Positions 1 through 13,219 of a DNA stretch of 56,161 bases are shown in pieces. Position numbers and translations under genes: made by a program. A model generated the notes under the pieces. That model was not told the DNA's origin. It made no database searches and saw nothing but the letters and a program-made list of their open reading frames with translations. Position 1 is the first letter of the stretch. Every line of letters begins with the position of its first letter. The stretch comes from Spongospora subterranea. Its lineage: Eukaryota; Endomyxa; Phytomyxea; Plasmodiophorida; Plasmodiophoridae. The stretch is taken from NCBI GenBank assembly GCA_900404475.1, contig OUQQ01000049.1, positions 22,676-78,836 on the forward strand. Direction: 5' to 3'.

Positions 1-2484
<2,484 letters not shown>

Positions 2485-2583
2485 TGGTGCTACAATATAT
2501 AACCGATCCTGATTTGACGAGTGAATGATGCTTATAACCACAGACACAGTCCAGTTGAAGTCAAGTTACTCCTCTGCGACTAA

Positions 2584-2799
2584 CTAGGAGGTTGCGCTCA
2601 TGTGGACACCGGACAGCTGACTTGTGGGGCATTTAAGTTCGCTATGTGCCGCCGGGATAAATCCTGAGGTGCTGGAGAAGATATTGCGCCACTGGGCAAT
2701 CGGATCCTGATTCCTGGCGAGGGGAAGATTCTGCCAATTCGCAATCATTTTAGCGGATGCAGCTTGCTCCACATCAGCGTCGGCGCCATCAGATCGCAT
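2584..2799 (-). CDS. Small hypothetical protein upstream of CDC48
   Basis: An ATG-initiated 71-residue minus-strand frame, beginning MRSDGADADVEQAAS and ending at a TAG about 100 bases upstream of the CDC48 start codon. It has no signal peptide, membrane segment or motif that I recognise. It lies on the same strand as CDC48. It could be a small gene, the terminal exon of a longer one, or chance. Confidence 0.3.
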   Translation of the reverse strand: MRSDGADADVEQAASAKMIANWQNLPLARNQDPIAQWRNIFSSTSGFIPAAHSELKCPTSQLSGVHMSATS

Positions 2800-2817
2800 T
2801 TATTGTAGTTAATCATT

Positions 2818-3551
2818 TTGAAATCTCTCTCAGAGGGGTCGTTTATTTTATATGTACACTCGCGATTGGATAATCAAAGACTTCAAGATAAATTGAATTT
2901 TACAAAACTGATGTATGAGACAGCCATTCCAGATTTGTTCAATGAAATTGCCGAAGCCAGCGCAAAATCCGATCGAATTAGATCTCTCACAGAAATAATG
3001 GTCAGAGTGGCAACAACACAATCAAGAAAACTCGACCGTTCACATGGAACATGTTGCCGGTTCAATACGACACTTAATGTCCAGCAATTGTGTTGGAGTT
3101 TCGAGGTCATGGAAATGTGCCAACGTTGGAAAACCCATCTGTAAATACAAAAACAATGCAACGTTTTAATCGATCCAATGAGAAGGACGAGTCAATGAAT
3201 GTTGAATTATCCAGCGCGGCTCAGTTGTGTATGCTTTTTTGAACAGTCCCGGACCTGCGGCTTTTCATTTAGTGAGGAGGTTGAACCAAATCCATTGCCT
3301 ACAATAGGAGTTTCCAGTCAGTTGGCATCATGGACACGTCACAGGAAGTCTTGTTGTCCTCTGCTGTAAGACAAGAACATTATTTCGCGAGAAAGGTTTT
3401 TTTGCACGATTTCATTGATGGGAAAGACTCAATATTAGACCAAAACTCATTTACTGACTCGGAAACAACGTCCGTCCCGAATTCTGAAATTCCAGTTCAA
3501 TCCGACAATCTCCCTATCCTAAAAGAAGTTGACGAACAATCTTCTGATTAA
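2818..3551 (+). CDS. Possible multi-exon hypothetical gene
   Basis: Two plus-strand open stretches look more protein-like than their surroundings. The first (about 2850-3140) contains a helical segment reading LFNEIAEASAKSDRIRSLTE. The second (ATG at 3330, stop at 3551) is Ser/Asp/Glu-rich and ends VDEQSSD. Pyrimidine-rich AG sites between them could join them, but I cannot fix the splice junctions or the start, and I recognise no family. Treat it as a hint of a gene. Confidence 0.22.
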
Positions 3552-3746
3552 TTGGGAGTACGTCCATATTCAGTCTTCTATACAGTACTAGTAATAGTTG
3601 CTGCATCGGCTACACATAAAATCAGCTGCAAGAAGATGCCACTCGTTTCTGGAGCTGGTTCGAAGTACACTTACAACTCAAAATCTTTGCTGATTTCCCG
3701 GCTGATATAGAGTCTGAAAAGCCAGTTTGACATCGTAGTTGTTAAT

Positions 3747-5067
3747 TTATGAAATTGCTATCCGCCGCCAGACGCTCATGTATGTCTGGCCGTTATTTTT
3801 CTTGACGCGGCGCGCCTCGTCTGTGGTGAACATTGCCGGAACGGCAACGTCATCAACCAGATCTGCGTCGGACACGCGCTCGAACAACGGATGTGCAGAG
3901 AATCGCTCTACCGTCCACGTATATAAATCCTCAACATCCGTAACATTATATACAAGCCCTCCAATCTGTGAATGACAATCTTTGAACCAATTCGGCATAT
4001 AATGTTAACATCTGATTTCAAGTGCTAACAAACAAATCTATACTACTGGCGGCGATTACAGTTTATGATACAAATCATTAAAAATAGGTTTGAAAACCGA
4101 AGTGATCAGAACTGCAAAATCAACGAAAAAGTTACCTGCATAGCGTAAGCATATTCGCTTAGAAGATTAGATGATATAATGCGACGCCTGTGGTTTGACT
4201 TCTTGAAATGCGGATCTGGAAACAGGAAAAACATTTTTTGAAGCTGGCCTTTGGCAAAGAACCGCGTAAAGTATTTCATCACATTTGTGTTGCAGACACC
4301 GACGTTAGAATATGGCGCGAGCGCATTCTCCGTCCACGATGTACTGCCCTACGATGTTGTGTCAGATATTGATTGCGATTAACACGCAGTTACGTGAAAT
4401 GGGAAACGGAAACTTGGTTAAAGAAATTCCAAGCAAACAATCCGAAGTACGCAAAGGTTTTGCCCAATATGTAAATAAATCAAGAGATGTTGCTGACTGT
4501 ACGTGAACCTTGAAACAAATGAGAAACAAAATTTACAGAACTGACACAGTTAGGACAACATAGAATGGCGATGAAGCTCAAAATTATTAATCCGACAGTA
4601 CTTAAATATGACGTTAATGGGCAGGTTATTCACAGTATAGGACTAGATAGAGTATGGCTGCGAGCCAATCACTTACCCGCTGCCCTGTCTGCAGGTCTTT
4701 TAGACGCTTCTCCACGTGCTTAACGACCTGATCACGAATCTCCATGCCTAGAATTAACTGGCGCGGGTATATGGGCGAGAGGGCCTCCAGCAGGCCACCG
4801 AACCCACATCCAATATCCACAATGCGGACCGGGGGTAGACTATCTCCCGCATTGAATAAAGGGAAATACGCCTTCCAGTCGACAGCTTCAGGATTTTCTG
4901 GGCAATCTGTCCACAAAGATCACTGATCTATAGTGGCAAAGTTATGTAATTAACCACAGACCATATTGATCATTGAAGGCCAATGGGTTGATATGGGCTC
5001 GAATTCGTACGAACCGCTTACCCTGGCGGCGAGCGAAAGGTAGCGCCATCTGGAAGTTCCGGGGCAT
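3747..5067 (-). CDS. TRM8: tRNA (guanine-N7)-methyltransferase, Trm8/METTL1 family
   Basis: Catalytic subunit that uses S-adenosylmethionine to form m7G46 in the variable loop of tRNAs, normally with a WD-repeat partner (Trm82/WDR4). Exons are 4962-5067, 4677-4906, 4136-4348 and 3747-3965. The N-terminal exon gives the family signature [15 protein letters not shown]. Exon 2 gives the SAM-binding loop [16 protein letters not shown] followed by LGMEIR. Exon 3 gives [17 protein letters not shown]. The last exon gives [14 protein letters not shown] and HPLFERV. The start ATG at 5067 is the first in frame with the conserved RAH motif; the true start could be further upstream. The second intron (about 328 nt) and third (170 nt) are much longer than the 50-60 nt typical here, so the exon 3 boundary is the least certain. 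Confidence 0.93.
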
Positions 5068-5306
5068 CGCGGGTCTGGTCCGTCCGTCCCATAGTCCGGC
5101 CTCGGGATCCGCCACGGCACTCTGTCCTTCAACACATGGTATCGCAAGTTCACAACTTCACGCGGTTAGTAGTTGAATTGTTGTTTTCGCTTCAGAAATA
5201 GCAAGTAAATACTGAGAAATCACAAACACTTAATAACGGCGAATACAGTTGTATTCTGTTTTCATGACACGCTTGTTTGAAATTGCATGTGTTTTTTCTG
5301 AATCAT

Positions 5307-6747
5307 CTACACAATAAGGAGAATGGCAAACCAGACCATGGTTACAATCGAAGGGCCCAAATCTGATTCTGATGAAACCACAATTTTTTGTGCTGGTATT
5401 GCCGGGTTCACAGTAGTTGTAGGTGCCATTGTTGTGGTCGGAGCTGTTTGATTGGTCGTTGTCGCCTGGCTCGTCCCATTTGTCATGGGTGGGGTCGTCG
5501 TACCTGGTGACGTCTGACTAGGCGTTGATGGCGAAGAAGTGGTTCTTGTCAACGTCGTTTTCGATCTTTTCGTTTTTCGCAGGGTTGTTTCCGTCATAGT
5601 TCTTTGGCTCAACGTTGTTTTCCTCATTGTCGTCTTTTTCATTGTCACTGCTCTCAGTGATGTGTTGTTAAAAACTTCAGTTTGCTTCAATGTGGTTTTC
5701 CTCGAAGCAGCATTTGATGTCGGTAAGGCCGGAAACGGTATCCCGCAATTGGGTTTGGAAATGGATGCGCCCTTGATGCTGTAAAGGGCGTTAGTTCCGC
5801 ATCCGGATTGTCCAACCTTGACTACGCCATGCGAAATCGTGTCGAACAACGAATCAGCATATTCAATGCAGAGTAGCGTCAGCTCTTTCTGCAAAGTGTC
5901 CTCCACGCTCCATGAGCGACATGTCGATAAGCTTCACAACAAGTAGTTTAGTCAAATCCAATGCAGATAATAATCGTGTCTGTCACATCATATCGCTAAA
6001 AAGGAAGTGCAAAAATTTCCATTTAGAACTTTGGAAATAAATTTTTTCGACTCTTTGTTAAATAGGCACTTCCGGATATTACGACAAACCTAGCACAGTC
6101 CTGTTGGCAAGCGAGTGTGAAACTTCGGGCCCCTTCGAGAATCACTGTGCGGTTTTGAGATGGCTGGAATATTCTGGAGGTCGACCGTAGCACGTTTCCT
6201 GTATAAGACCCTGAGAAAACAGAGGTTAACTAACGATTAGAAACCGAAAAGCGCAGTAAAAGCGGCGAACGGATGATCACAATTTCGAATCTGAACAGCA
6301 GATAACAGTGGTCGGAAACTTATTTGGCTTGCCAAACTCGATCGAAGTTTCTATACCGCAGTTCATGTTGAAAACGATAAAATTATCAGGATTGACGAGA
6401 GACGCTGTCTTTTCGAATAGAATCCCGGACGCGGCGGTCAACTGCGGATCATGCACGGCGGGCGTCTGACATCGTCGAAGACTATAAACAGTGCACATGG
6501 TGTTGAGGCCCGTCGTGAACAGGAACGATTGACACTGTTTGTCTGCGTTGCAACGCTCGGCACATTCTTTGACTGTAGCGATTCCGGCGATGACAACACC
6601 TTCAGATCCAGCAATGATATAGTCGTTGTCAGACACCAGAGCGTATCCGTTTGGTGTCTGACCATGAACATCAATGGCCATGAGCAGGATGAATATTAAC
6701 AGCAACATTGTGTAGGAGATTTGGTGGCAAGCTATAATGTAAACCAT
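5307..6747 (-). CDS. Secreted PAN/apple-like protein with Thr-rich stalk and GPI-type tail
   Basis: Exons are 6357-6747, 6090-6210 and 5307-5931. The first exon opens with a hydrophobic signal peptide (MLLLIFILLMAIDVHG; ATG at 6747 or 6708) and a PAN-like module with the cysteine pattern ECAERCNADKQCQSF. The second exon and start of the third form a second module of the same kind (LACQQDCAR joined to SLSTCRSWSV). The rest is a long Thr/Ser/Pro segment with many TTT and KTT runs, typical of an O-glycosylated stalk. It ends in a short hydrophobic tail (IVTMVWFAILLIV) preceded by small residues, as for GPI anchoring. PAN modules bind protein or carbohydrate. A surface adhesin or host-contact protein is an inference; no enzyme domain is visible. 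Confidence 0.75.
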
Positions 6748-6933
6748 CAGTGACAATGATTCCAGATGAATCTAGAATAGGCAAGATAATAATTTTTGAA
6801 AGAACTTGCTTTTACCCAGAATTATGATGTAGTATAATAAATATAATCTTGTTTTGATAGCACCTCTCGTAACGACACTGGTTTAATTTCTGCTCTGCTA
6901 GTCGTGTACCAATGATTGGAATTACGAGCATAA

Positions 6934-7518
6934 TTACTCATCAAACGACAAAACATTGACGTTATGCTGACGATTTTTGCTAATTTTCTTTTTGGGTTTC
7001 GTTATGGTCGTCGACACATCACTTCTTCGACGGAAGGCATGCCGACCTTGGGCCTCAAGTCGCTCCGCCTCGTCGGACACGTCATTAGGTGGAGATAAAG
7101 CAGTGATGGTGGCATCTTTTGCCGGTACGACACTGCTGAATTGGATCGCCTCTGAGGTTAACGGAATACTGGGTGGAGTGGATTCCGTTATCACAGTTTC
7201 ACTGGTCTGGCCGGAGATCTGGGCAAGAAGGTCGGCGTTGCGCGGGTTGTTGAGCAACTCGTGACGAAACTCTTCCATGTTCACCACGACCGGCAACAAA
7301 TCCCCGTCATTTCGCCGCCGTTCATTGCGTTCCATTTCTCGGGAATCATGAGCGGCTGCAGCCGCATGTAGTGACGATGCCGCCGTCAGCTCCGGGTGTT
7401 GTGTGTGAAACTCCTGAAGAAATTTTGGGACCTGAACAGACTTTGAGAACCATAATCGCCAAGATAGGTACTGTCTAAAGACCTGCTTTGTGAACTGGAC
7501 GCTCCCACGTTTTGACAT
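6934..7518 (-). CDS. DUF4604 / KIAA1143-like protein
   Basis: Two exons, 7483-7518 and 6934-7431, separated by a 51-nt intron. Splicing gives an N-terminus MSKRGSVQFTKQVPKFLQEF, matching the start of the KIAA1143 family (MSKR, then a PxFL motif). The C-terminus ends in a basic patch (KPKKKISKNRQ) and VLSFDE, also typical of the family. The middle is low complexity with an Ala-rich run and many acidic and Ser/Thr residues, so it is probably disordered. The molecular function of the family is not established to my knowledge; small nuclear conserved protein is the most I can say. The unspliced frame would interrupt the conserved N-terminal motif, which supports the intron. Confidence 0.75.
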   Translation of the reverse strand: MSKRGSVQFTKQVFRQYLSWRLWFSKSVQVPKFLQEFHTQHPELTAASSLHAAAAAHDSREMERNERRRNDGDLLPVVVNMEEFRHELLNNPRNADLLAQISGQTSETVITESTPPSIPLTSEAIQFSSVVPAKDATITALSPPNDVSDEAERLEAQGRHAFRRRSDVSTTITKPKKKISKNRQHNVNVLSFDE

Positions 7519-8771
7519 GCCTAGGAACGGAGATACTTGGTGCTGTAATAAACACTTGACAGCCCGAGGGAATGAGAAAATCCACTGAGTCCGTAGCCAG
7601 CTTCATTCAACATCATTGGCCAACCTTCAACTACAGACCATTGTTGCCCGTGTAGCAGAATCGTTAATAAAATGCAACAGTGCAATTGTCCTTCTTATTC
7701 TCATGGCATACCTTTGTAGGTCTCATTGAGAATCCTCAGGCTATTTGTGATTCAATGCAATATACATTTAATGGTTCTTTTGCTACTTTCATGGCATATT
7801 TTGGTCAGCATAGTAAGTAAAGCATAACAATGGCGTTCTCATCCATGAGGAAGGAGAGATTGATGATAAGGAAATAAAAATGAAGAAGAAATGATAAAAA
7901 GAAAGAAGTAAGGTTGATGAACGCAAGCGAACAACTGTTCGGACTGTAGAAGCTTCTGTGGACATTAACAGTCAATCTGAAAGGCTTGGAAAAACCTCGA
8001 AGAGGTGACACAACCTAAACAAAACAAAAAATAAAGCAGGCTATGAGGAGCTGGCAATACCCGAGCAGCTACGATGATGGTACAAGCAGCATAAAATGGA
8101 TGAGTCAAGAAAATCTAAGAAGTACAGCTCGCAAGAAACAATCTAGTAGTAACATTTTAAATGCTGAATGCATTTCCATGATATATAATGTTATCCAATA
8201 GCATTCATTATAATGTTATCCAATAGCATTCATTCTCTCGTGTGTTCGAACACACGTTTCCCGGTCACAACAGCCTGACATCAGTTCCCGCTCAGTTCCT
8301 ATCTGTATACTGATACAATTCTCCCATTTACAATGTATATCATACTGCTGTTCGTTATCCGATATACTCCACAGTATACATTAACGCGGTATACAGTATA
8401 TTTTTGAATTGAATATTAAATAACGATACAGACGAGCGTTGATTAGCGACATATTACCGGTTATGGGCTATGTTCTGACGGGGGATCTCATTGCTACTAG
8501 TGTAGTGTTTTACATTACCTAGCATTCCGCTATTTCAACCACAAGTAGAATCGTGAACAAATCATAGCTCTGGAGAGTAGGCCTTAAAATAGATTCAAAT
8601 ACACTTGATCATTGCAGCAATCAATCGGCGATACAACTCGATGACGGGCGTTATTGGTGTAGTAATGCATGATCGCTGGGTACCAAATCAAATCATCAAA
8701 TATAATTAATGTCTGTTAGATATTAGAGCATCTTCACCGCGCAGACCTAAATCTGTAATCAGCAGGGAGTT
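7519..8771. other. Intergenic region, no supported gene
   Basis: No frame in this 1.25 kb looks like protein of a known family. It is AT-rich, holds a perfect 25-bp tandem duplication (listed separately), and near 8300-8410 has several copies of short TATAC/GTATA words. It presumably contains the promoter of the acidic repeat gene that starts at 8772. Confidence 0.5.
8184..8233. repeat. Perfect 25-bp tandem duplication
   Basis: Two adjacent identical 25-base copies (8184-8208 and 8209-8233), each containing TTATCCAATAGCATTCAT. The lack of any mismatch implies a recent slippage or duplication event. Confidence 0.9.
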
Positions 8772-9761
8772 ATGGGGTGCGAGAGGCTTCCCCCAATTCA
8801 GAAGTTACTTATTCTGGTCACCATTATTATTGCTTGTCAGGTTGGGGGCCGTAATGCAGCTCGTGCTCATACAGCATTTTATCCGGCTCAAAACTTCCAC
8901 CATAAAAATCAAGTAATATGGCCATTTAATTACGGTGAAGCAGGCACTCCGAAGCCTGAAAATCAACCTCAAGATCGTGGTAGCCAATCTGATAATGATT
9001 CTGGCAACGAGCCTGACCCTCTTGATGGTCAATCTGAAACAGAAGACTACGAATCTGATAAAGAATCTAACACTGAATACGACGGATTTGACGGTTCTCA
9101 CGGTGGCGAACCCAACACGGATCGCAATAACGACGAATCTTATAATGGTCAACCAAACAGTGATGATAATGAGTCTGATGAACCTCAAGAGAGTCCATCA
9201 ACCACTGGTGATGATGAATCTGATGAACCTCATGGCGGCCAACAAAACACTGATGCCATTGATTCTGATGAACCTCAAGGTGGTCAATCAAACACTGATG
9301 ACAATGAATCTGATGAACCTCAAGGGGGTCACTCAAATACTGATGACAGTGAATCTGATGAACTACATGACGGCCAAAACACTGATGATTATGAATCTGA
9401 TGAACTAAATGACGGTCAATCAAACACTGATGATAATAATTCTGATGAACTACATGACGGTCAATCAAACACTGATGATAACAATTCTGATGACCTACAT
9501 GACGGCCAATCAAACATTGATGATAATAATTCTGATGAGCAACATGACGGCCAATCAAACACTGATGATTATGAATCTGATGAACCTGATGATGGTCAAA
9601 CAAATGATCATACTGATGGTCATGAACCTCAAAACTCTCAGAGCGATATCACTGAAGATTTTGGAAGTCCCACAACAATCCCACAACAAGATGTCCCTGA
9701 ACAAAGAGAGTTATTTTCCAACTTGAGGTTGGAATCTGTGCTCCAGTCGTTATCAAAGTAA
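8772..9761 (+). CDS. Secreted acidic 15-residue-repeat protein
   Basis: Single-exon 329-residue protein. Residues 10-29 form a signal peptide (LLILVTIIIACQVGGRNA). Residues 126-276 are a run of about ten 15-residue repeats with consensus GQSNTDDNNSDELHD; one unit (starting GQNTDDY) is a residue short. The mature protein is extremely rich in Asp, Glu, Asn, Ser and Gly, has no cysteine in the repeats, and should be disordered and strongly acidic. The C-terminal 50 residues are non-repetitive and end in a weakly amphipathic segment (LRLESVLQSLSK). No known domain. Calcium or mineral binding, a wall component, or a secreted effector are guesses; only secretion and repeat structure are seen. Confidence 0.8.
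   Translation: MGCERLPPIQKLLILVTIIIACQVGGRNAARAHTAFYPAQNFHHKNQVIWPFNYGEAGTPKPENQPQDRGSQSDNDSGNEPDPLDGQSETEDYESDKESNTEYDGFDGSHGGEPNTDRNNDESYNGQPNSDDNESDEPQESPSTTGDDESDEPHGGQQNTDAIDSDEPQGGQSNTDDNESDEPQGGHSNTDDSESDELHDGQNTDDYESDELNDGQSNTDDNNSDELHDGQSNTDDNNSDDLHDGQSNIDDNNSDEQHDGQSNTDDYESDEPDDGQTNDHTDGHEPQNSQSDITEDFGSPTTIPQQDVPEQRELFSNLRLESVLQSLSK
9147..9599 (+). repeat. 45-bp coding tandem repeat array
   Basis: In-frame tandem array of about ten 45-base units coding for the GQSNTDDNNSDELHD-type repeat. Units differ mainly at synonymous sites and at the ESDEP/NSDEL positions; central copies are nearly identical, indicating recent homogenisation. One unit has lost a codon. Confidence 0.85.
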
Positions 9762-10585
9762 AGAATTGGCTTGTCGGCACCGTTTCTTATGTGGACAAAA
9801 TGACTTCGGCTGGCTGTAAGTTCGTTTTTTTTTCAAAAGTTGTCGCTGGATTCTATCATGAATAAATAATTGCTTTTCCTGCTTTCTTGAATGCGATATA
9901 TACTCCTTTCCCGGTTAAATTCAGCTCCTCAACTCTACCAACCCGAGCACTGATGCACTCGACGTCATCGATAAGCGCTGCACAGACCAATATTGAGCAT
10001 TTCGAATTGCCTGTTGTTCATTCGCGAGCAGATCTCGATGCTATATGAACAGCAATGTGAGTCCCCGCTTTTTTCTGGGTTCCATGATCAATATTAACGT
10101 TTCAAAATTACCGGGTTCAGTCAAGGGCACGTTCAGCCATTATTAAAAGGCAGCAAATAACCAAATCATATTATAACCAATCGAGTGATTTAGTGAAATT
10201 AGAAACGAAATCTACAGCAGCTTTTTTGGAACAACCCATTTGAAACTGTTACGCTAGATGTTGATCTGGAACAAATGTTCCTTCGTTGCGTTCGACCTCA
10301 CGAACATATTTTGTCCACTGCTCGATGATCATTGCCACCGCCCATTCATACGATCCACAAGCTGCAAATGCATAATTGAGGGTGACTTCCAGCTAATTCA
10401 TCCAATGATTCTTATTGAGATCTCGTCACCGGCCAATTTCACGATTCATTTGAGCGCCTCATCTTGAGACGCCTGCGTTGATTAGATTGACTGTTTACAC
10501 GATTATCTTTCACGTGTTCCGGTCTCACTGTCCAGATGACTGAAATTCCACAAAGGAACCTTCACGTTCGCTGCTCAGGGTCGTG
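9762..10585. other. Intergenic region, no supported gene
   Basis: Holds the 3' flank of the acidic repeat gene and the upstream region of the first deacetylase gene. Short open frames exist but none resembles a known protein or splices to a neighbour convincingly. Confidence 0.5.
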
Positions 10586-11730
10586 ATGACATCATTCTTC
10601 AAAACGATCAATATGATCGTCTTGATCGTTTCTCTATCGTGTTTCGCGATTGTGCAGGCTTATAATATCCGGGCATTATCGTCATGTGGAGACGGGAATC
10701 GGGTTGTTGCATTTACCTTCGACGATGGCCCTGATCCGATCTACGATGACGAGCTAATGACAGAACTACGAGACGTCGGCATCAACGCAACTTTCTTCAC
10801 ATCGCCCAAAGTTCGAGATTATGATGAGGACGAACAATGCCAATTGGCGCTTCTGCAGCACCTTGACGGGCATCAGATTGAAATGCATACTATGTCTCAT
10901 CCTCACTTCCCCAAAATTTCAGATGCCGAAATCGATTTCGAGATGGTCAGTTCGGCGAATTGGGTTAGCAGGTGCACACAAGGACATATACCGAAATACT
11001 TTCGTCCACCGTATGGAGAACTCACACCATCACAAGTACAATTACTGTCTGATAGATACGGTATGATTCATTTTTTTCATTTTAATTTTGTATTCAACGC
11101 GTTTGTTTGAGCATTCTTGAAACTCTTCACGTGTTCCAAGTTACCCTCACGAGCACCTATCTATTCACGTTTTGTTCTTTGTGTAAAATCGTTTGTTGCA
11201 ATTCCACGTTTAAGAAAATCCTCTGGGGCACTAACTCTGGACAAATGCTGCGATTTATAACTTTCTTTATTGGTTGGATCATTCATTGAATTGTTTTAAC
11301 AGGCGTCATCATCACACAATGGAACGTTGAGAGTGATGACCACGAGTTCGAAGAAAACCACGACCCAGACGTAAAACATCATTACTATGCTTATTCATTG
11401 GCCAATGACGTTCTCGTTTTCCACAGGTTGTTGCCCAGCGTGTGATCGACAACTTTGAAGAAAAGGTGCACATTGGCAACTCGGCGATTATTTTAATGCA
11501 CAACTACTTCGCTGGTTTGCGACCCTGTAATGTTGATACAATCTTCCCATTAGCGATCTGACTGTGTGACTTCTTATTGTTTCACAGCTGTCGTAACGCA
11601 AGTTGCCAACTACTTTAAGGAAATCGGCTACAGGTTTGTGACAATAGATGAATGCTATAAGATGTGCGAAGAATCCATCTGCAAAGGGACCGGTGGCCCA
11701 ACCTTTTACGACGATGTCTATGTTCCATAG
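10586..11730 (+). CDS. Secreted polysaccharide (chitin) deacetylase, copy 1
   Basis: NodB-homology (carbohydrate esterase 4) enzyme that removes acetyl groups from N-acetylglucosamine polymers such as chitin. Exons 10586-11060, 11303-11370, 11427-11526 and 11588-11730 join in phase to 261 residues. A signal peptide (MIVLIVSLSCFAIVQA) precedes the domain. Motif 1 is AFTFDDGPDP (catalytic base and metal Asp), motif 2 is EMHTMSHPHF (metal His pair), motif 3 is RPPYGE, and later exons supply the W/D-containing QWNVESDDHE and the LMHNYF motif with the catalytic His. A Cys-containing tail (DECYKMCEE) follows. The start ATG at 10586 gives the cleanest signal peptide. The stop codon falls two bases before a poly-G tract and assembly gap. 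Exons 2-4 have exactly the lengths (68, 100, 143) found in copy 2. Confidence 0.92.
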
Positions 11731-11732
11731 TT

Positions 11733-11854
11733 GGGGGGGGGGGNNNNNNNNNNNNNNNNNNNNNNNNNNNNNNNNNNNNNNNNNNNNNNNNNNNNNNNNN
11801 NNNNNNNNNNNNNNNNNNNNNNNNNNNNNNNNNNNNNNNNNNGGGGGGGGGGGG
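11733..11854. other. Assembly gap (99 N) bounded by poly-G on both sides
   Basis: Eleven G (11733-11743), then N from 11744 to 11842, then twelve G (11843-11854), all on the same strand. Either a genuine long G tract that broke the assembly, or poly-G read artefacts at two contig ends. The gap length is probably a placeholder. Confidence 0.95.
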
Positions 11855-13219
11855 AACGCCGCCATCCGATAAGAGAAATGCAAGCCATCTCGTATAATGT
11901 AGACATATGATGAATTTTCAGAACAAAGGGCATTTCCCCCGTTATCTAGTCGAATCAATATTGCAGTATAGAATGATAATCAATTATTATCGAGCTTATT
12001 GTGATGCCTGCCAAACGATTTGCTTTGGTAATAGCGTCGGTTGGACATGCAGGGACTGAAGATTATACCTCGGTGATCAACAGCTTGTTATAGGGACCTA
12101 CTGAAGCGAGGTTCCATGAGCCTTGGCACGAAGGGTGCGAGCAAAAGCGAGTCTCAAGAAAAGGGAACAGAGAAAAAACTTGTTGATATTATAGCTATGG
12201 AGGAGATAGCAATATAGAGAAGCATCTGCCGTGTTCAAGCGTTCGATAACGTTTTCCAAATGCTGGCGATTCAAGTTCTGACTTGTCTCATTTCTAATCC
12301 TGTATTGTCAATGATAATTTGGGACAATCTAGGGTATCAAAAATGAACGAAGCAGGGTTTAGACGTTCTTCTTGTTTTTTATCTGAGAGTACCGTCCCAA
12401 ATGATGTTGTGACAATCCGTGATAGCAAAATTGTTGCAAACAGGGGAATAATGAGTTTTGGCTCATGATCATTTTCTCTGATCTCAAGGTGTCCCAATGC
12501 TGATATGCGCGAGTGGCAACAACTGATATATTACGGTATCAGAAATGCAGGATATCAAACTTAAATATTACAATTCCCAAAAATGAGCGTGTCACCAAAA
12601 TGTGCGGCTTTGTCGGTGAACTGCAGACGTTCTGCCGGTTCTCGTAAATTTGGATAAGTTTTGTTGTCACCTCTTAGGACGCGTTGGGAGTCTATGACAT
12701 TCTTGGGGACTTGAAAGCTGAAACCGAGTTGGCAATCTTGAGCATGATTGCATCAGTCAGGGAAACAGTCAAGCAATAATTTCTTTGATATATTTTGCAT
12801 ATTACGACCATCACGCCGAATTTTCGGTTGAATGGTTTGCATCACTTTCAAATTGTCGATGTTTCCCCATATGCAAAATAAGCTGTTTAAGAAGCTGATG
12901 AATGGCACCGTGGGAACAGTTCCATTAAAATGCTACGCCTGTTTCTTCTAACAACCCCTAATCGGATTTCTGGTTCGTGATCAAATCGCTGATGCTGAGC
13001 TTTGCACTAACCCAATTCCAGCAACGCCACCAGATTGTAAATATCCATTAGCGACTGCCCTTGTGAGGAATCGTAAAACCTGTCTATCTTTGTGACCACC
13101 CAGTCACCACCATGCTAATGCCATCGTTGCATCTAGTCTACCACTTGCTGTTAACACATGTTTCAAATATCTGTTCGACCTGCTTATTCGGATATTCATC
13201 TCACAGGTCCTCACTCACA
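11855..13219. other. Spacer between the two deacetylase genes
   Basis: I see no third deacetylase copy or remnant motif here, on either strand, and no other protein I can support. Because the assembly gap is directly upstream, additional sequence may be missing. The final part serves as 5' flank of copy 2; a longer in-frame extension from 13112 exists but would bury the signal peptide. Confidence 0.5.

Noticed and set aside
9067..9603. Long His-rich frame (178 residues) opposite the acidic repeat gene
   Set aside because: It is the antisense shadow of the 45-bp repeat array; the plus frame has a signal peptide and ATG start, this one does not.
11488..11958. Open frame crossing the assembly gap
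   Set aside because: It exists only because N is read through; the true gene on the plus strand ends at 11730.
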